Shown here: positions 22,013-33,626 of the stretch, in pieces | Layout: each line of letters begins with the position of its first letter | Position numbering within the stretch: the stretch's first letter is position 1 | Assembly (NCBI GenBank): GCA_034440635.1 | Contig: JAOTON010000332.1 | Coordinates: 310,001-374,000 of the forward strand | From: Lepas anatifera | Lineage: Eukaryota; Arthropoda; Thecostraca; Lepadidae | Direction of reading: 5' to 3' | Length of the DNA: 64,000 nucleotides | Position numbers and translations under genes: made by a program | The notes under the pieces: model-generated | The model's input: the letters and a program-made list of their open reading frames with translations, nothing else | Told to the model about the DNA's origin: nothing | Databases searched by the model: none

Positions 22013-22497
22013 AGGCGGATCCAGGATTTCCAATCGGGGGGGGGCGCAACTTCCCGGGAGTGCACCATCCGGACCAGGGGGCGTCACTTTTGGCCAGCAA
22101 AATCTATCAGATGGGCGCCAAATCATATAGGTGGGCGCCAATTTTCGCATCCTGGGAGGGGGTGGAAAGCGGCATTTCAGGGAGCGCCATCGACCTTTCA
22201 GGGGGCAGAGAAGAAGGAAAGCTGCACAGAAGGTGAAGGCAGACGCCTTTCATCAGCGGATCCAGGTGGAAGGTGTCCTCTCATTGACTCACCCGGTGCC
22301 CCCACATTAAAACCCGGCACCCCCTGAAACGTTGCTTCCCACACCCCCTCCCCGCAGGATGTAAGTATTGGTGCCCCCACGATGCAATAGAACACCCTTC
22401 TGACTGACACTACTCTGAGAGTTAGCGCCCCCTCCGGAACCAAATGCCGCCCCCCCCGACCAAAGTACCCCGTGTCATGGAAAATCTTGAATCCACC
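22013..22497. mobile_element. hAT-type MITE composite (family H, copy 3)
   Basis: A direct half (GAGGCGGATCCAGGATTTCC onward, to about 22205) is followed by an inverted half (about 22257-22497, ending TTGAATCCACCTATG). This looks like two truncated copies head to head, or a family H foldback. The flanking 8-bp duplication is not clear. It ends about 150 bp below the donor of the Gly/Tyr-rich exon. Confidence 0.7.
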
Positions 22498-22650
22498 TAT
22501 GCAGTCGTAAGCACTAAATCCGGGCCCGTGCTGGATTTCACAGAATAAACCGGACAAAGACAGAGGCCAGGTATAAGAGCTTTCGGCGGGCGTCCACCGA
22601 TCGCGCGCTCGGCGATTTGCATACATTCAAATCGAAATTCGAGCACTCAC

Positions 22651-22954
22651 CGCTGAGTGTGGTGCTCCGAAGGCCATTTGAGGGGAAGGTTCTCCGTAAC
22701 CGCTGTTATGTACGGCTCCAGATGCTCCGAAAACCCTTTGAGGTGCTGGTTCTACGGAAGCACTGTGAGGTGCGGTGTGGGATGCTCCGTAACCGCCTTG
22801 AGATGCGGTGGCGGGTCCTGCGTAGGCGCTCTGAGGTGCGACTGTGGGCTCCCCGTAGGCCCCGTGGGCTACGGGTTCGGGGGCTCCGTAGCCCTGGGGT
22901 CTGGGATCCGACAGGGCTGGTACAGCCGCAGCCAGCATCACCAGCAGGGGTATC
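22651..22954 (-). CDS. Secreted Gly/Tyr/Ala/Pro-rich exon, possible N-terminus of the SOD
   Basis: The exon starts after GTTGCAG at 22955. One base completes an upstream codon, then IPLLVMLAAAVPALSDPRPQ follows. The hydrophobic core and small residues before SD look like the end of a signal peptide whose first residues lie in an unseen exon. The remaining 86 residues are low-complexity, with GYGAPEP, GAYGEPT, GGYGASHTAPHSA and GYGEPSP words. The exon ends GCG|GTGAGT in phase 0, the phase needed by the SOD exon at 18702. Intron-split signal peptides and GYGAP repeats recall arthropod cuticle-type proteins. Membership in the SOD gene is inferred from strand, order, phase and the missing SOD signal exon; a separate gene is possible. 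Confidence 0.55.
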
Positions 22955-23559
22955 CTGCAACAGCGGCGGGGTACTCAGACTCAGGCGAGCCAATTTCTCG
23001 TTTCTTGTCATTCCCATTTTCTACTAGATTTTGCTGTTTTAATCGGCTCAACGTTTCATTTTCAATGCGACTCTGTCAGAACCTTTTCTAGTAACCAGAT
23101 ACTACGATACATGTTCGGCAGAATAGATATGTTAGATAGATAGATATTTCAGGTTAAATGGATATGTATTTTGTTTCGATTTTATGTCCTTTTATGTCGC
23201 ATGAAACGTTTAAAAGTTCCTTTCATGTCGCATGTACGGCTTTCACCGTTTTCCAGTAGTGTTTGTCATCGCTCGGTGAAGAAAAAGGCAGAGTTTTTTC
23301 TTAACTTTTCTACCATAGCCCGAGAAAAGTGAAGACGATGCAACCCAGGGCAAACATATCTACTGCTGCTTTAACCCCGGCAATGTGTTGTGGTACATAG
23401 TTAATTTTAGGGACATAGATTAAAGAGTGCACAACTTGATTTTCGAACGTAATTATCGAAGACTGGTGGAAAACGATTATGTCTATATTATGCCAAGATC
23501 AGACAGTTGTAGTTTGGTAGCAAGCCATTCTACCATAATGGAGTTCAAAATTAAAAACT
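22955..23559. other. Upstream of the Gly/Tyr-rich exon; no gene recognised
   Basis: If the minus-strand gene starts here, this holds the rest of the signal-peptide exon, an intron and the promoter. I could not place the start codon or a clear donor. A short GATA-type simple repeat occurs at about 23127-23145. Confidence 0.35.
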
Positions 23560-25100
23560 GAGTTTATTTATTTATTTATTCACAGAAATGAGCAACAGGT
23601 ATAACCCACTTCTAGCTCGACTCAAATAAGTAAAACAAAGACATGGTATATACAATGAAATGATAACAATGATACCCGTGGCGTTCCGAGATAGGAAACC
23701 AAGCCACACGCTCACCCTAAGTTTTAGTGTCATTAGAAAAATATGTACTAATAAAACATGATCATGGCATAAAGACCCCAAAATAATAAAATGGGTATAC
23801 AAGATGCGTAGATAAAAGCACAAGCGAAAACACAAGAAAAAAGGTAAAAACTTCCGCTAAAACATTAACAGCCACACGAAAATCGAAATCATTGTGGGAC
23901 ACTTGATCGTTAAATCATTAAAACAAAGTAAAGCACGAATAAAAACACCTCGCTTTACAGTTTCGACGCGGCGAAAGGGAAATTGAAAAATTTATCGTTG
24001 TGCCCCCCTGGTTCGACGCTGAGGGACGTGAAAGGGGAGGCTCCCAAGCAGGAAGGCAGAGTCTATCTCGCCCATGGTTTTTTTTTTTTGAAGCATAGAT
24101 CATATTGATACCTTCTTTGCGAAATGATGGCGATTTTGAATTCATTTAATAGGTCATGATAAGAAAGCGTGATAGAAGGCCGAGATGTATGAACATGCGC
24201 AGCTAACCACATAAGAATTTTGTGCTGAATTATGTCTAGCCTTTCCAAATGAGTTTGATCAACCCCTCCCCAAATGATGCAACCGTATTCAAGAATGGAC
24301 CAAGCATTGCCGAAATATGCTGCTAGAATGGGGCCTGTTCTTAGACTTCCCGCGGCTCGGCCGCTCTGGAGAGATCCTATGAGCACACCCATCGTCCTAT
24401 TTGCCTTGCTGACGATGTAATCGATGCGAATTTTAAATGTTAATTTCGTGTCGAGCCACAAACACCCAGGTCTCAAACCTCTTCTACGTGATCGAGATAA
24501 ATGTTTTGAATTTTGTGCAGGGCTTGAATTGGATTTCTTTTCAGAGTGATTCTAAAATAGCAGCATTTTGCTGAGTTAAGGTTGAGTTTACAATCATTGG
24601 ACCAAACTGCAAGCCAATCAAGGTCCTTTTGAAGAAGTTCCGAGTCTTTTGCCTCCGTGATTTTGTGATAAAGCTTTACATCGTCAGCAAAGAGAAGAAT
24701 ATTTGTCTTAATGTTGTCTGGGAGGTCATTTATGAAGAGTGCAAAGAGTAATGGAGATAGCAGACTACCTTCCGGTGTTCCAGGGCGAACCTGGCTCCAA
24801 TCAGAACATTTTCCATTGATGATGGCTCGTTGTTTTCAATTGCACAGAAATTTTAAGCCGATTCAAAGCCTGTCCGAAAATATTGTACGATTTTTTGAAG
24901 TTTGTGGAGAAGTTTATAGTTTACGCCCTTGAAAGCCGAAGAGTAGTCTGTGTAGATCGGGAGGGGGGGCTCAAAGTTTGCCCTACTAAAAGGCTGGCAT
25001 TTTCGATTAATCCATAGGAAACACATGTTAAAAGCTTGCAATCTAGAGCCTTGGGAGCGTCTTAGACACCGCCACGGCTCATAAAAAGCCATTCAAATGA
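23560..25100 (-). mobile_element. LINE fragment (CR1/jockey/I-like) with TTTA-type tail
   Basis: This is a 5'-truncated non-LTR element. RT motifs read YTDYSSAFKGVNYKLLHKLQ near 25000, then LLFADDVKLYHKI at about 24690 with an intact FADD box, then NDCKLNLNSAKC. The C-terminal part (24063-24476) contains KANRTMGVLIG, YGCIIWGG and LERLDIIQHK. Frameshifts separate the pieces, including one at a T-run near 24077. The 3' end carries an (AATAAA)-like tetranucleotide tail at 23563-23581 (plus strand TTTA repeats), as in several CR1-like elements. DYSSAFD has decayed to DYSSAFK. Confidence 0.85.
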
Positions 25101-25343
25101 AAGCCAAAACATTTTCATTTTCATTTCTTGGGTCAAAACCGCCAGCCGTGATATTTCCCAGCGAGCCAGACGACAAAAACCGGGACTCATGTTTTGGTCC
25201 CATTTTCAGGCGTGGGTTCGAATCCTAGGGGCGGCCAAGTTTTCATATACTCTGAATGTGCAAAACACCATGCATTCGCTGAACGTTGATAGAACTATGC
25301 GCCCTTCATAACTTTTAAATCTCAGAGTACCTTCTCCCTAATG

Positions 25344-25731
25344 CAGAGGCGGATCCAGGAGTAAATACAGTCATGTTCCAGGGTCGGATCCAAGGGGATG
25401 GGATGGTGATGGGGCGACCTCGCACCCTTAGCCTGGGCTTAAGCACGGCAAAAGGCCCTCCGCAGGGGGTTCCTTTTATGTTCGATTGGCGTTCCCAAGG
25501 TAAATTCACGAAGTTCAACCTCCATGGACATTGGTCTCGGGGCCCCCAATAGCTAACCTGGGGTTCCCCGAAAGTATTAAACTTTATTGTATAAGTACGT
25601 ATAAGTACACACCTAAGAGATGATTTGTTCCAAGGTTTCGCCCTCCATAAATAAAAAATGAGGTCCCCGAGCGGGGGCTCCTGCGATTTAAACCCGACCC
25701 CCTTTTTGAAGAAATGCTAGATCCGCCCCTG
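25344..25731. mobile_element. Probable hAT-type MITE
   Basis: The ends are CAGAGGCGGATCCAGG and GATCCGCCCCTG, giving about 11 bp of inverted repeat. The flanking 8-bp sites match poorly. An internal GGTCGGATCCAAGG suggests a nested or rearranged copy. Confidence 0.6.
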
Positions 25732-25948
25732 CCATGGTCCCACCAAGTGACTGAACGGTAACCACTTTCAGCCGATTATCATTGTTTTGCGATATTGTTT
25801 CCCATATCTAGCCGACATCACATCAATTCTTACAAATAACGCAACCCTGCCATCCGGTTTTGCACTAGAGCTCGCCGGTAGCGCACCCCTACGTCAGCCG
25901 TCGTGGCAAATGTCTTCATCTGCAGCATACCCACTACCAGCCCGGTAC

Positions 25949-26217
25949 CATAGGCGGATCCAGGGATCCAGGGGTAGGGGTAGGTGCCTCCTCCATTAAA
26001 TATCGGTGCTTCTTTAAGAACAGTAACGGTGCTCCTCTAAAGCGTTGATGGCGCCCCCTGAAATATAGCCCCCTTCCCTAATGCAAGAATAGCGTCCTGC
26101 GATAGAATTTGGCGCCCATCTGAAAGGTTTTGTCGGCCAAAAGTGACATCCCCTTGGTCTAGATCTCCCCCCTCCCCCAGGTGCCCCCTCCGATCTGAGA
26201 TCCTGGATCCGCCTATG
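25949..26217 (-). mobile_element. hAT-type MITE (family H, copy 4)
   Basis: The ends are CATAGGCGGATCCAGG and CCTGGATCCGCCTATG, a perfect 16-bp terminal inverted repeat. The flanking 8-mers CCCGGTAC and CCCGCTAT agree at six positions. It carries the family words GATGGCGCCCCCTGAAAT and TTTTGTCGGCCAAAAGTGAC. Confidence 0.9.
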
Positions 26218-27293
26218 CCCGCTATGCAGTAGTATTTACCGGTCGCGTACCGCTATAATTGGCCGACGTCGTACCTCCGCTCACTAACTACATGACACAA
26301 CTACATAAATTATTCGAATAGCATAAAGGCTCCTTCGAAAACATTCAAAAGCGAATGAATGGACCACAACAATATTGACAACAATCAAATATTCAATCGT
26401 ACCTACGCACTGCTCCTCCTTCATGTTTTGGGTACAACCAAATACCACAGTCACCAGCTGCGGCCGTTTATGTTTGCCTTAAAGGAGTGTACTAGACTAG
26501 TATTATTTCTAGCATATTCCTGGTATGCTACACTTAAACTGGTACTAAACTATGATTCTGACCACTTTGGGTACAAAAATTTGAATTACCCGTTATTCAA
26601 CTGCCCTGGTGTAGATGATGTATGTCTGAAATCCTGAAGAGGATGGAATCCCACGCAGTTTTTAATCCGACGCTAAATTTGTGTCGCAATATGTGCGTGG
26701 GACAAACCCATGTTTGTTTCTCGGAAAATACGGGTTGGACATGGGAAAGAAGGGTCTCATTCACATCTCTCCAGCACTGCTGAACAGTAGGAGGAGTCAA
26801 ACGCTGCGGTCATTTTCAGGGGAATTTCTGATACTTTTTTGAAAATTGTGACAATGCCCACCTGCTCGGGAAACCACCCCGATCGCCTGACTTTCGGAAT
26901 GGAATGTACAGGTGGATGAGCTTATTCGTTACGGGATTCCTTAATGATCCGACCGCTGTTGTTGTCTGGACCACAAGCTTTGTATACCAGAAGGTCTTCT
27001 AAAATAGCCGTAATTCCTTGCCTTTGATACAGTAAACCTTCTAGTTACATAACTGTTATTTCTAAAAGCTACAACAAAACTCCGCCTTTTATTGTGGCCT
27101 ATTCTTGCGGAGTGACTGATATTCGCACGTGTCGGAATAAATTTATTTTGATGGGCTAATTACATCTTAAGCTGAATGGATCACCGTCTCTTTCCTACAC
27201 TTGAAATTCATTCTTAACCTGAAGCCCAAACAGGGTCCTTGCCTGACTCCATCGACTGAAGACGAATCGAGTTTTCTCACAGGAAATGGGATT
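26218..27293. other. No recognisable gene
   Basis: AT-rich sequence with a short frame at 26359-26637 lacking any domain. No repeat boundary was seen. Confidence 0.35.
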
Positions 27294-27731
27294 AAAGGGA
27301 GTGCCCCACCTATACAATGGGTTTTGAACTGAGATAGCAGTTTTGTAGAGCGTGTCGAGAAATCGCTATTGGCATATTTAATTTCACCCAAAGCTCTCTG
27401 AATGGAATTTTCGCAAGCTTTAAAGTTCAAAGTAAAGGGGTTTACCACCTTGTTTCAAACCATGAAGAATCCTTTTCCATTAGGCAGCGCATGCCCCGTG
27501 ATAGATGTTGACAAATGGCATGACCACGCAGCCTGACATGTTGCAAGACCCCGCAAGCTACCAGACTGGGAATTACACGCGATGCTTGGGTCAACCCAGC
27601 GTGGTAAGACGCGATATCTTTGTTTTGAGATATTTGAGGTGGAAACAAAATGTGGTCTCCTGATTTTCAGACCTATTTTGTCCATAAATTCTTCCTTTTA
27701 GAATTTCGACAACGTGGTCCATTCCTTTCAA
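27294..27731 (+). mobile_element. TTAA-type element (family B, copy 2)
   Basis: The left end reads TTAAAGGGAGTGCCCCACC and is followed by TTTTGAACTGAGATAGCAG, which is shared with the copy at 55642. The right half (CAGACCTATTTTGTCCA) matches, inverted, the element at 9820-10357. The right terminus has decayed to CCATTCCTTTCAA. No coding sequence. Confidence 0.75.
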
Positions 27732-29701
27732 GTCCTTGTCACAAACAAAGTTATAACCTCATGTATTCGCAAGGCAAGTATACTAGTATGCCCCATACGA
27801 AGTGTTCGTGCTGCGACCAAGGTTAATTCCAACAGGACAGGATAGTTAGCATAATCGCGAACACCGCACTGCCGTCGGTACCTGACCCAAATTTCAACAT
27901 AGCCGCTCATCAGTGTCTATGTTTATCTTTGTTCGTGGTGGAGGCGTTTTTATGGGGGAGGGGGCGTCTTCATGAAGTCGTGAGTCAGCATAGGACGTGC
28001 ATTTTGTAAGACACGTTAAGGCTACCTTGCAGGCAGCATTGATCTTTAGATGTGAACGCTGAGAACATTATCATGTCAAAGCAAATATCCGTCAAAAACA
28101 TTCTGAAAAATTGAAACATGGTAAACACTTCGCGTTTTAAGCTAGCTCCAAATTTCTGCTGACCCGACACTGGGTTAATTAATATTCATTTACCGGCCAC
28201 GGATTCCGCAGATATATTGACCACAGTTCAACAGCATAGCACGCCTGCGCAGACAGGGTTCGCTACATGATCGTCGACATGTGTCCAGATCCGATGAAAG
28301 ATGATTTGGAATCATCGTCCATCACATGTTCAACTGCTCCATCCAGCCCAGAACAATTCCCAACTTAGCACCTGTTTTGCCCAGCGGATTAGTTGAGCCG
28401 TCCCGACTCGCCAAGCGTGCCGTGTCACGTGCCTGAGGAGGTAAGCGGTCGGCTCCCAGGTCGGGGCCATGTGTCCGCCTGCGGTTTGGCAGTGGGGCGC
28501 GCGGCTGACTTTGGGGTGGGGTGTAGGCCGTTTGGCAGCCATTAGCGTGTGCCCCGCCCGTCTGGGCGGCCGCTGCGAACCCTTGACCTAGTCGGCCGCC
28601 TCAGACCTGACATCTGACGGTCACCGTCGCTCCGGTGTTCCGTGCCTGGCTACTGTCGGCTGCTCCCCACCGGGCGGTCACAGCAAAACGCTTCGAGCAG
28701 CGGCGTAGTCAGCCGAGGGGTCACTTAGGGTCTGCTTCTCTTTTAGCCGAGCTTGCCAGAACCCAGCTTTAAGGGCACGGCAAGGAAATAGGCGATATAT
28801 GACAACAAAGATGTGCGTGCTCTTGAGTCCCAATAATCTGAAAAGCCAACTTGAATTGACATGGGATGCCCCGCTGCCGAGTGTCTGGCTATGCCTCTGG
28901 CCGCACAGTGGCTGCTTACGGCCGGGCAGACGTCCTTGCCGTAACTGTCGCTTGTCACTGCGGGGTAACGACGCGCTCCCCCAGAGGCTACGCGGGCTGA
29001 TTACCTGACTCATATCCATGCCAGCCTGTCCAGACTCCGACAGCTGAGCTCGCTCTTACCCCGTTCTAGACACAGGAGGAGCATTTAGCCTCATTGAGAG
29101 CTTACAGCATCCGCCGTTGACCTAGCAGGAGGCGAAACTAAACCCTCAGCACAGGTGCGAACGACTGTTCCGTGCTATAGCGTTAATTGGACGAAAATTG
29201 CACGCTACGTGACGCCAATAAGTGGCTCACGCCAATAAGTGGCTCTCGAAAAAATCACTTTTTCTTAACTCCGTTCGTGGCAGATTGTGTAATCAAAGTA
29301 GAGTAGATGCATCAGCTATTTCCATTGCAATATCAGATTTTCTCGACATACGCTGTCTACTTTGGGGCCGCTTTTGAAATAGTTTATACAGTGGAATAAG
29401 GCAACTTTTTTCAATTAATAAGCACGTTTAGTGGCAAAGGTGAACGAATTGGTTTTGCTTTTTAAAATGAAAGTGGATACGGAAAACGGTTTTCCTTATG
29501 TTTTATGTATAAAACTGGACGGAACGAGGCAAAAAGTTGTAGGTGAAGGCATTTAAGAAGACTTATTTAATTCCTCTACATCAATATTCCAAATACACCT
29601 ATATGGGACAAGCTATAGTTCTCATATGATGCGTGCAGCCATAATGACACTAATCTACGTCACGTGAGGTGTTGTACAGCGTCAGTTCATATCTACATCA
29701 G
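27732..29701. other. No recognisable gene; GC-rich island at 28360-29120
   Basis: The island is CpG-richer than its surroundings and contains several medium-length frames on both strands (for example 28678-29019, minus). None shows a domain or good splice sites. It could mark an unrecognised first exon or promoter. The AT-rich sequence after 29160 holds nothing I can name. Confidence 0.35.
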
Positions 29702-29895
29702 GGGGGATGGGTGGCTTAGTGGATAACATCATTGTCTTCTAAGCCACCGGTCCCGGGTTCAAGACCCGGCGGAAGCCTCTGAATAAGTTGATCTGATCCC
29801 CCAAATGAAATCCCTCCCAAAAGGGGAGAGTTGGCGACGCTGTGTGACCTTGGCAGTTGGTGCGTCATTAAACTCCAACAATTATTATTATTTAC
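29702..29895 (+). mobile_element. tRNA-Arg(UCU)-derived SINE
   Basis: The head resembles a tRNA: A box TGGCTTAGTGGATA, anticodon-loop-like CTTCTAAG and B box GGTTCAAGACC. The tRNA-unrelated body ends in CTTGGCAGTTGGTGCGTC, then ATTAAACTCCAACAATTATT and an ATT-repeat tail. A second copy is at 39225-39462 (minus) and a tail fragment at about 62150-62225. The tRNA assignment is by eye. Confidence 0.85.
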
Positions 29896-29998
29896 ATCAT
29901 CAGCATTTATTTTTACATCATTTCATCATTTATCATTACATCAGTTTGGAGGGTGCTACTACGCAGACCGACCGGCCTCCGCTGTCTTATATGGTGTG

Positions 29999-31022
29999 CT
30001 AACACGCGCCCCGCTGGGGTCCCTTGCATGACGCGCCCCGCTGGGGGGGGCGTTTTTCGCCCCCTCCGTATCTCGTTCCCCACGAAAGCTAAAGGAAAAT
30101 TACTGGCGGCCTTTCAAAAGCTCTTGACAAGACGAAGAGAATTCATAAGAAGAATTTTTATGTCAGGTCAATATTGAGGCCAACATAGGTCAAAGAATGC
30201 CCCATAGGCTTACGACAGAGCAGTGTACGTTTTCCTCTCTAGATCTGCCCTCAGGGGAGCTAGAGCAAATCTGTATGCATCATTGGATTCCTGTCATCGC
30301 GGCAAATCGAATGATGTATAATATGACCTTGCTAGGTCAAATAGTCAAAATGACCTGACCTCGACCTAGGCCAGGGTCACAGAGTAACCTCGTATGGTCA
30401 TGTTGCATATCAATCGACTCCCCGTGACAATATAAACACAATGCAAGCAAAATGGGAGCTTTATCTCAATTCAGTGAGAAGTTATTGGCAAAACAATCAC
30501 TCTCTGCTCCCGTGACTTGATATGACCTTTGAGAGGTCAGATGCTCAAAAACTCAACTTTATCGTCAAGATCGTAGTAAGAATAGACAGTTTGAGGATTT
30601 TCAGCCTGATCTATCCAGTATTTACTGAAAACGAGTTCATTCTATTTTTCATCATAGACTTAGGTATAATGGGGTGACCAAAAAATTGACCCCACCTTAG
30701 GTCACCAATATCAAAATTGCGAGATTGCAGATTTGTAGACCCTAATGACCTTATCATATTGTGGAAGTTTCAAACTGATCGGTTTGCTAATGTTCCCTGG
30801 GCGCTGCTTCAAACTCGTAATTTTAGGTTTTGAGGTCGGGTCACTTGACCCTAAATAGCTCCTTGACCTGACATGACCTCAACTAAAAAATTTGGTCATA
30901 TGTGTAAAATTGATCAGGGATAAGATACTGTAAGTTTCGTTGTTGTGCGTCTCTTCGTTTTTAAGCTATCTGGGAAAAACCAGGAGGGGGAGAATTTCGC
31001 CCCCCAGCGGGGCGCGTGTTAA
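29999..31022. mobile_element. 1-kb TIR element rich in AGGTCA motifs
   Basis: A perfect 20-bp inverted repeat, TAACACGCGCCCCGCTGGGG, bounds the element. The left end has a second partial copy of the terminus 30 bp further in, which aligns over a longer stretch with the right end. The interior has no coding sequence and about ten AGGTCA/TGACCT hexamers, some clustered (TGACCTGACCTCGACCT at 30354). Superfamily is undetermined; no clear target duplication was seen. Confidence 0.8.
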
Positions 31023-32014
31023 CGAGCACAGAGTTCCTCTGCATGACGACAAAGCATTCCCGAGTTTTAGAGATATGGATGCATTTGAAGATATACTCGA
31101 TGACGGAAAATATGATAAGCCGGATTAATCTCGTACTGTCAGTCAGGTCTCAACTTTTCAGCAGCTCTATGTCAAAGTATCATGTACCTAAATTTGAACC
31201 TTTGTTTGTTTGCATATCAAGTAGCCTTTTCTTCCGCGTTGGCATGGCCGAGGCTGCTTCTTCCGACTGATCTCGAGGTGGATGCGTGGGCCATGAACCT
31301 AATCGAACCGATAAAATCGGCAATTTATCACAGCTTCGTGATGGTATCACCACCCAAGCTGCTTTCCATCCTGTACACAGAATGTGAAAGTAGTTAGCGT
31401 TACGTGCTCGGAATACATAGTGTCTACAACGCATGTGAAATGGGATGTATTGCATTGTGCGTGGTGGACTGAGGTACAAAGCTGGACGTCCGAAGGACAG
31501 TCCTACACTTAGTACACTTAGCCCGTTTGTTAAACTCGTTTCCAGCTCCAACCACAGTCGGATCCAGATCGACGATTTGGGAGGTGGGGGGCAACGGGAC
31601 CAAAGATCGTGAAAAACATTGTTTTTAAATAAATCGGCAAAGAACTGGGCTTGGGGGCCATTTCCAGGTTTCCCTGGATCCTCCCGTGGTTCCATGCCCA
31701 TGTTCTCCACTCGCACGCTCTCCAACAGTCCGGACATAAGTCCGAGATTAGCCGCAGTCAGAAACTGACCTGACTGTTCCACTGGCAGCAGCAGCTTCTG
31801 AAGCAATGGCGTCACGGCGGATTGTGACGTCACGCCACGTTATACCGTCACGGACGGTACGCGCACTAAATGCTGTCCGCCGCGGCACAGCCTTGGATGT
31901 GTGATCCGCCCATTGTTGGGTGTCCACCATCCGCGCCTGATTTGGCGTGGTGTGAAAGATGTCATTTGTACGTGTCAATGTTTCACAACTATACGACAAC
32001 GCAAACACGTAGCC
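31023..32014. other. No confident gene
   Basis: A minus-strand open frame (31180-31833) includes LLQKLLLPVEQSGQFLTAAN and GLLESVRVENMGMEPRED, with ordinary-looking codons, but no family was recognised and exon borders are unclear. A partial hAT-type end (TCGGATCCAGATC) lies near 31558. Confidence 0.3.
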
Positions 32015-32263
32015 CATAGGAGGATCCAGAGGGTAAGGGGGGGCAAACACATAACCCACTTACTGCCACCACAACCCCAGAGCTCAACACACAGCGCCTC
32101 TTGAAAGGTCGATGGCACCCCCTGAAAGGTATTTGCCCCCGCCCACCCACCCCCTTCAGAACGCAAGTACCGGTGCTGCCACGATAGGATTGGACATTCA
32201 CCTGATAGGTTTTGCCGTCCAAAAGTGGCACCCCCCCCATCTGCAATCCTGGATCAGCCTATG
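32015..32263 (-). mobile_element. hAT-type MITE (family H, copy 5)
   Basis: The ends are CATAGGAGGATCCAG and CTGGATCAGCCTATG. The flanking 8-mers ACGTAGCC and ACGAAGCC match at seven of eight positions. Interior family words are present, including GATGGCACCCCCTGAAAG. Confidence 0.88.
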
Positions 32264-32742
32264 ACGAAGCCAGTAGCTCCACCTTCTAGTGCTAGGTGGA
32301 CTAGTGTTCTTGGTCTATAAGTTATGAGTTAATGCACAAAGTGTTTTCGGCACCGAAAAGCTGGTTGGTTGGTTGTTTGCAACTATGATATTTATAGATA
32401 GGTCTTACTTATCAATACAATGTCAGCTTGCTTTTAAAAAAGGGATGACAGGGTCATGAGCTCATTCTTAACAATTTCCGCATTATTAAATTTATAAATA
32501 GATCCTTTAAATACAAAAACGATGAATGAAAAACCAATCTTTGCTTGTATTTGTCTCTCAGAGCTGTCAGAATTGGATTCTTTGTAAACCAAATGCCACT
32601 AGACTTTTACGTGAATTTGAGACTCACTAATGTTTGAACAATGAGACGTATTGCCACGGCCCCATATTCAATATTCCTAGTCATTACCAGTATCTTTTGT
32701 CATGTTAAGAACTGACCCAGATTTGGCCTCTCTTGACAGTCT

Positions 32743-32754
<12 letters not shown>

Positions 32755-32796
<42 letters not shown>
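32755..32796. repeat. (AT)n microsatellite
   Basis: About 20 AT dinucleotides preceded by a short ATAC run, directly left of a degraded hAT-type end (GACGGATCCAGAATTTC). Confidence 0.95.
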
Positions 32797-32799
<3 letters not shown>

Positions 32800-33626
32800 T
32801 CTGCGCGGTGACGGATCCAGAATTTCATTTCGCGGGGGGGTCTTGGGAATTCGAGCCTCCCGTGCCAGTTTCTTGGAATAGCCTCCGGCTATGTATTAAC
32901 TAAAGGCAGTCTTGACATTTCGGGGGGCTTGAACCCTGCCCCCTCCCCTGTGTCCGCCACTGTATCGGCGTTAACGTTGCAGTTGATTTACCTCCAGCGG
33001 CGGATTACACCAGTTATCTGGGGGGACAGGGGGCCCAAAAGTGTGAAAAACAGTGCTTTAAAGAAAACGAGGAAATGGGGGGGACGAGAGAACAAATGTC
33101 TCCCTTGGATCCGCTAGTGCACACATTCACAGGCCGTTGCTAAGGCCGTTGCCATGTGCGAAGTCCTGTTAGCGCGGCTGGGTGTGGCTCCCGGCTCATT
33201 ACCGGCTAACAGTCGCAATGTCCTTATTCTATGCTGGTGCTTCCAAACCACGTCCGCCAGTTGCACGCCACCTCCAAACTTAGCCTACACTTCGGCGTAC
33301 TTAAACTATATGTATGCATACATATAGGTATGCTTTGCACCATACACAGGCATGCCTTGTCTGCTATGTCCGGTATGATTCAAAGAACCAGTCGGCGACA
33401 TCTGTCAATTGTCATCGAGACATCGGGACTCATCGTCCATGTATTCGAGGTGCCAAAATTGCTCACTCGTCCCATAATACCTTATTGATATCATTAACGG
33501 TCCATCATTCCTCGTGCTGACCTAGAGCTTTAATGTCTCGACATAGTGTTATTTAAACATCAATGGTACAGCTTGGACTTAACATCGATTGCGTCATTTG
33601 CTGTGCCTTATATAACCACCTCCACC

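Larger units (their letters stand above)
18703..22650 (-). other. Putative first SOD intron with repeats
   Basis: If the exon at 22651 belongs to the SOD gene, this is a 3.9-kb phase-0 intron. It contains a TTAA MITE (21025-21481) and a hAT-type MITE composite (22013-22497). Short frames at 19185-20969 have no recognisable domain. Two exact ATTTGCAT octamers lie at 20308 and 20350. Confidence 0.5.

Noticed and set aside
22617..23091. Arg- and Cys-rich plus-strand ORFs over the Gly/Tyr exon
   Set aside because: They are antisense shadows of the repetitive minus-strand exon.
25205..25232. tRNA gene (perfect B box GGGTTCGAATCC)
   Set aside because: No A box at the right distance and no pairing acceptor stem could be found.
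31180..31833. Host exon encoding LLQKLLLPVEQSGQFLTAAN
   Set aside because: The frame is plausible, but no family was recognised, no borders are convincing, and it runs into a degraded transposon end.
32995..33119. Another hAT-type MITE
   Set aside because: The ends CAGCGGCGGA and TCCGCTAGTG are suggestive, but the flanks show no 8-bp duplication.
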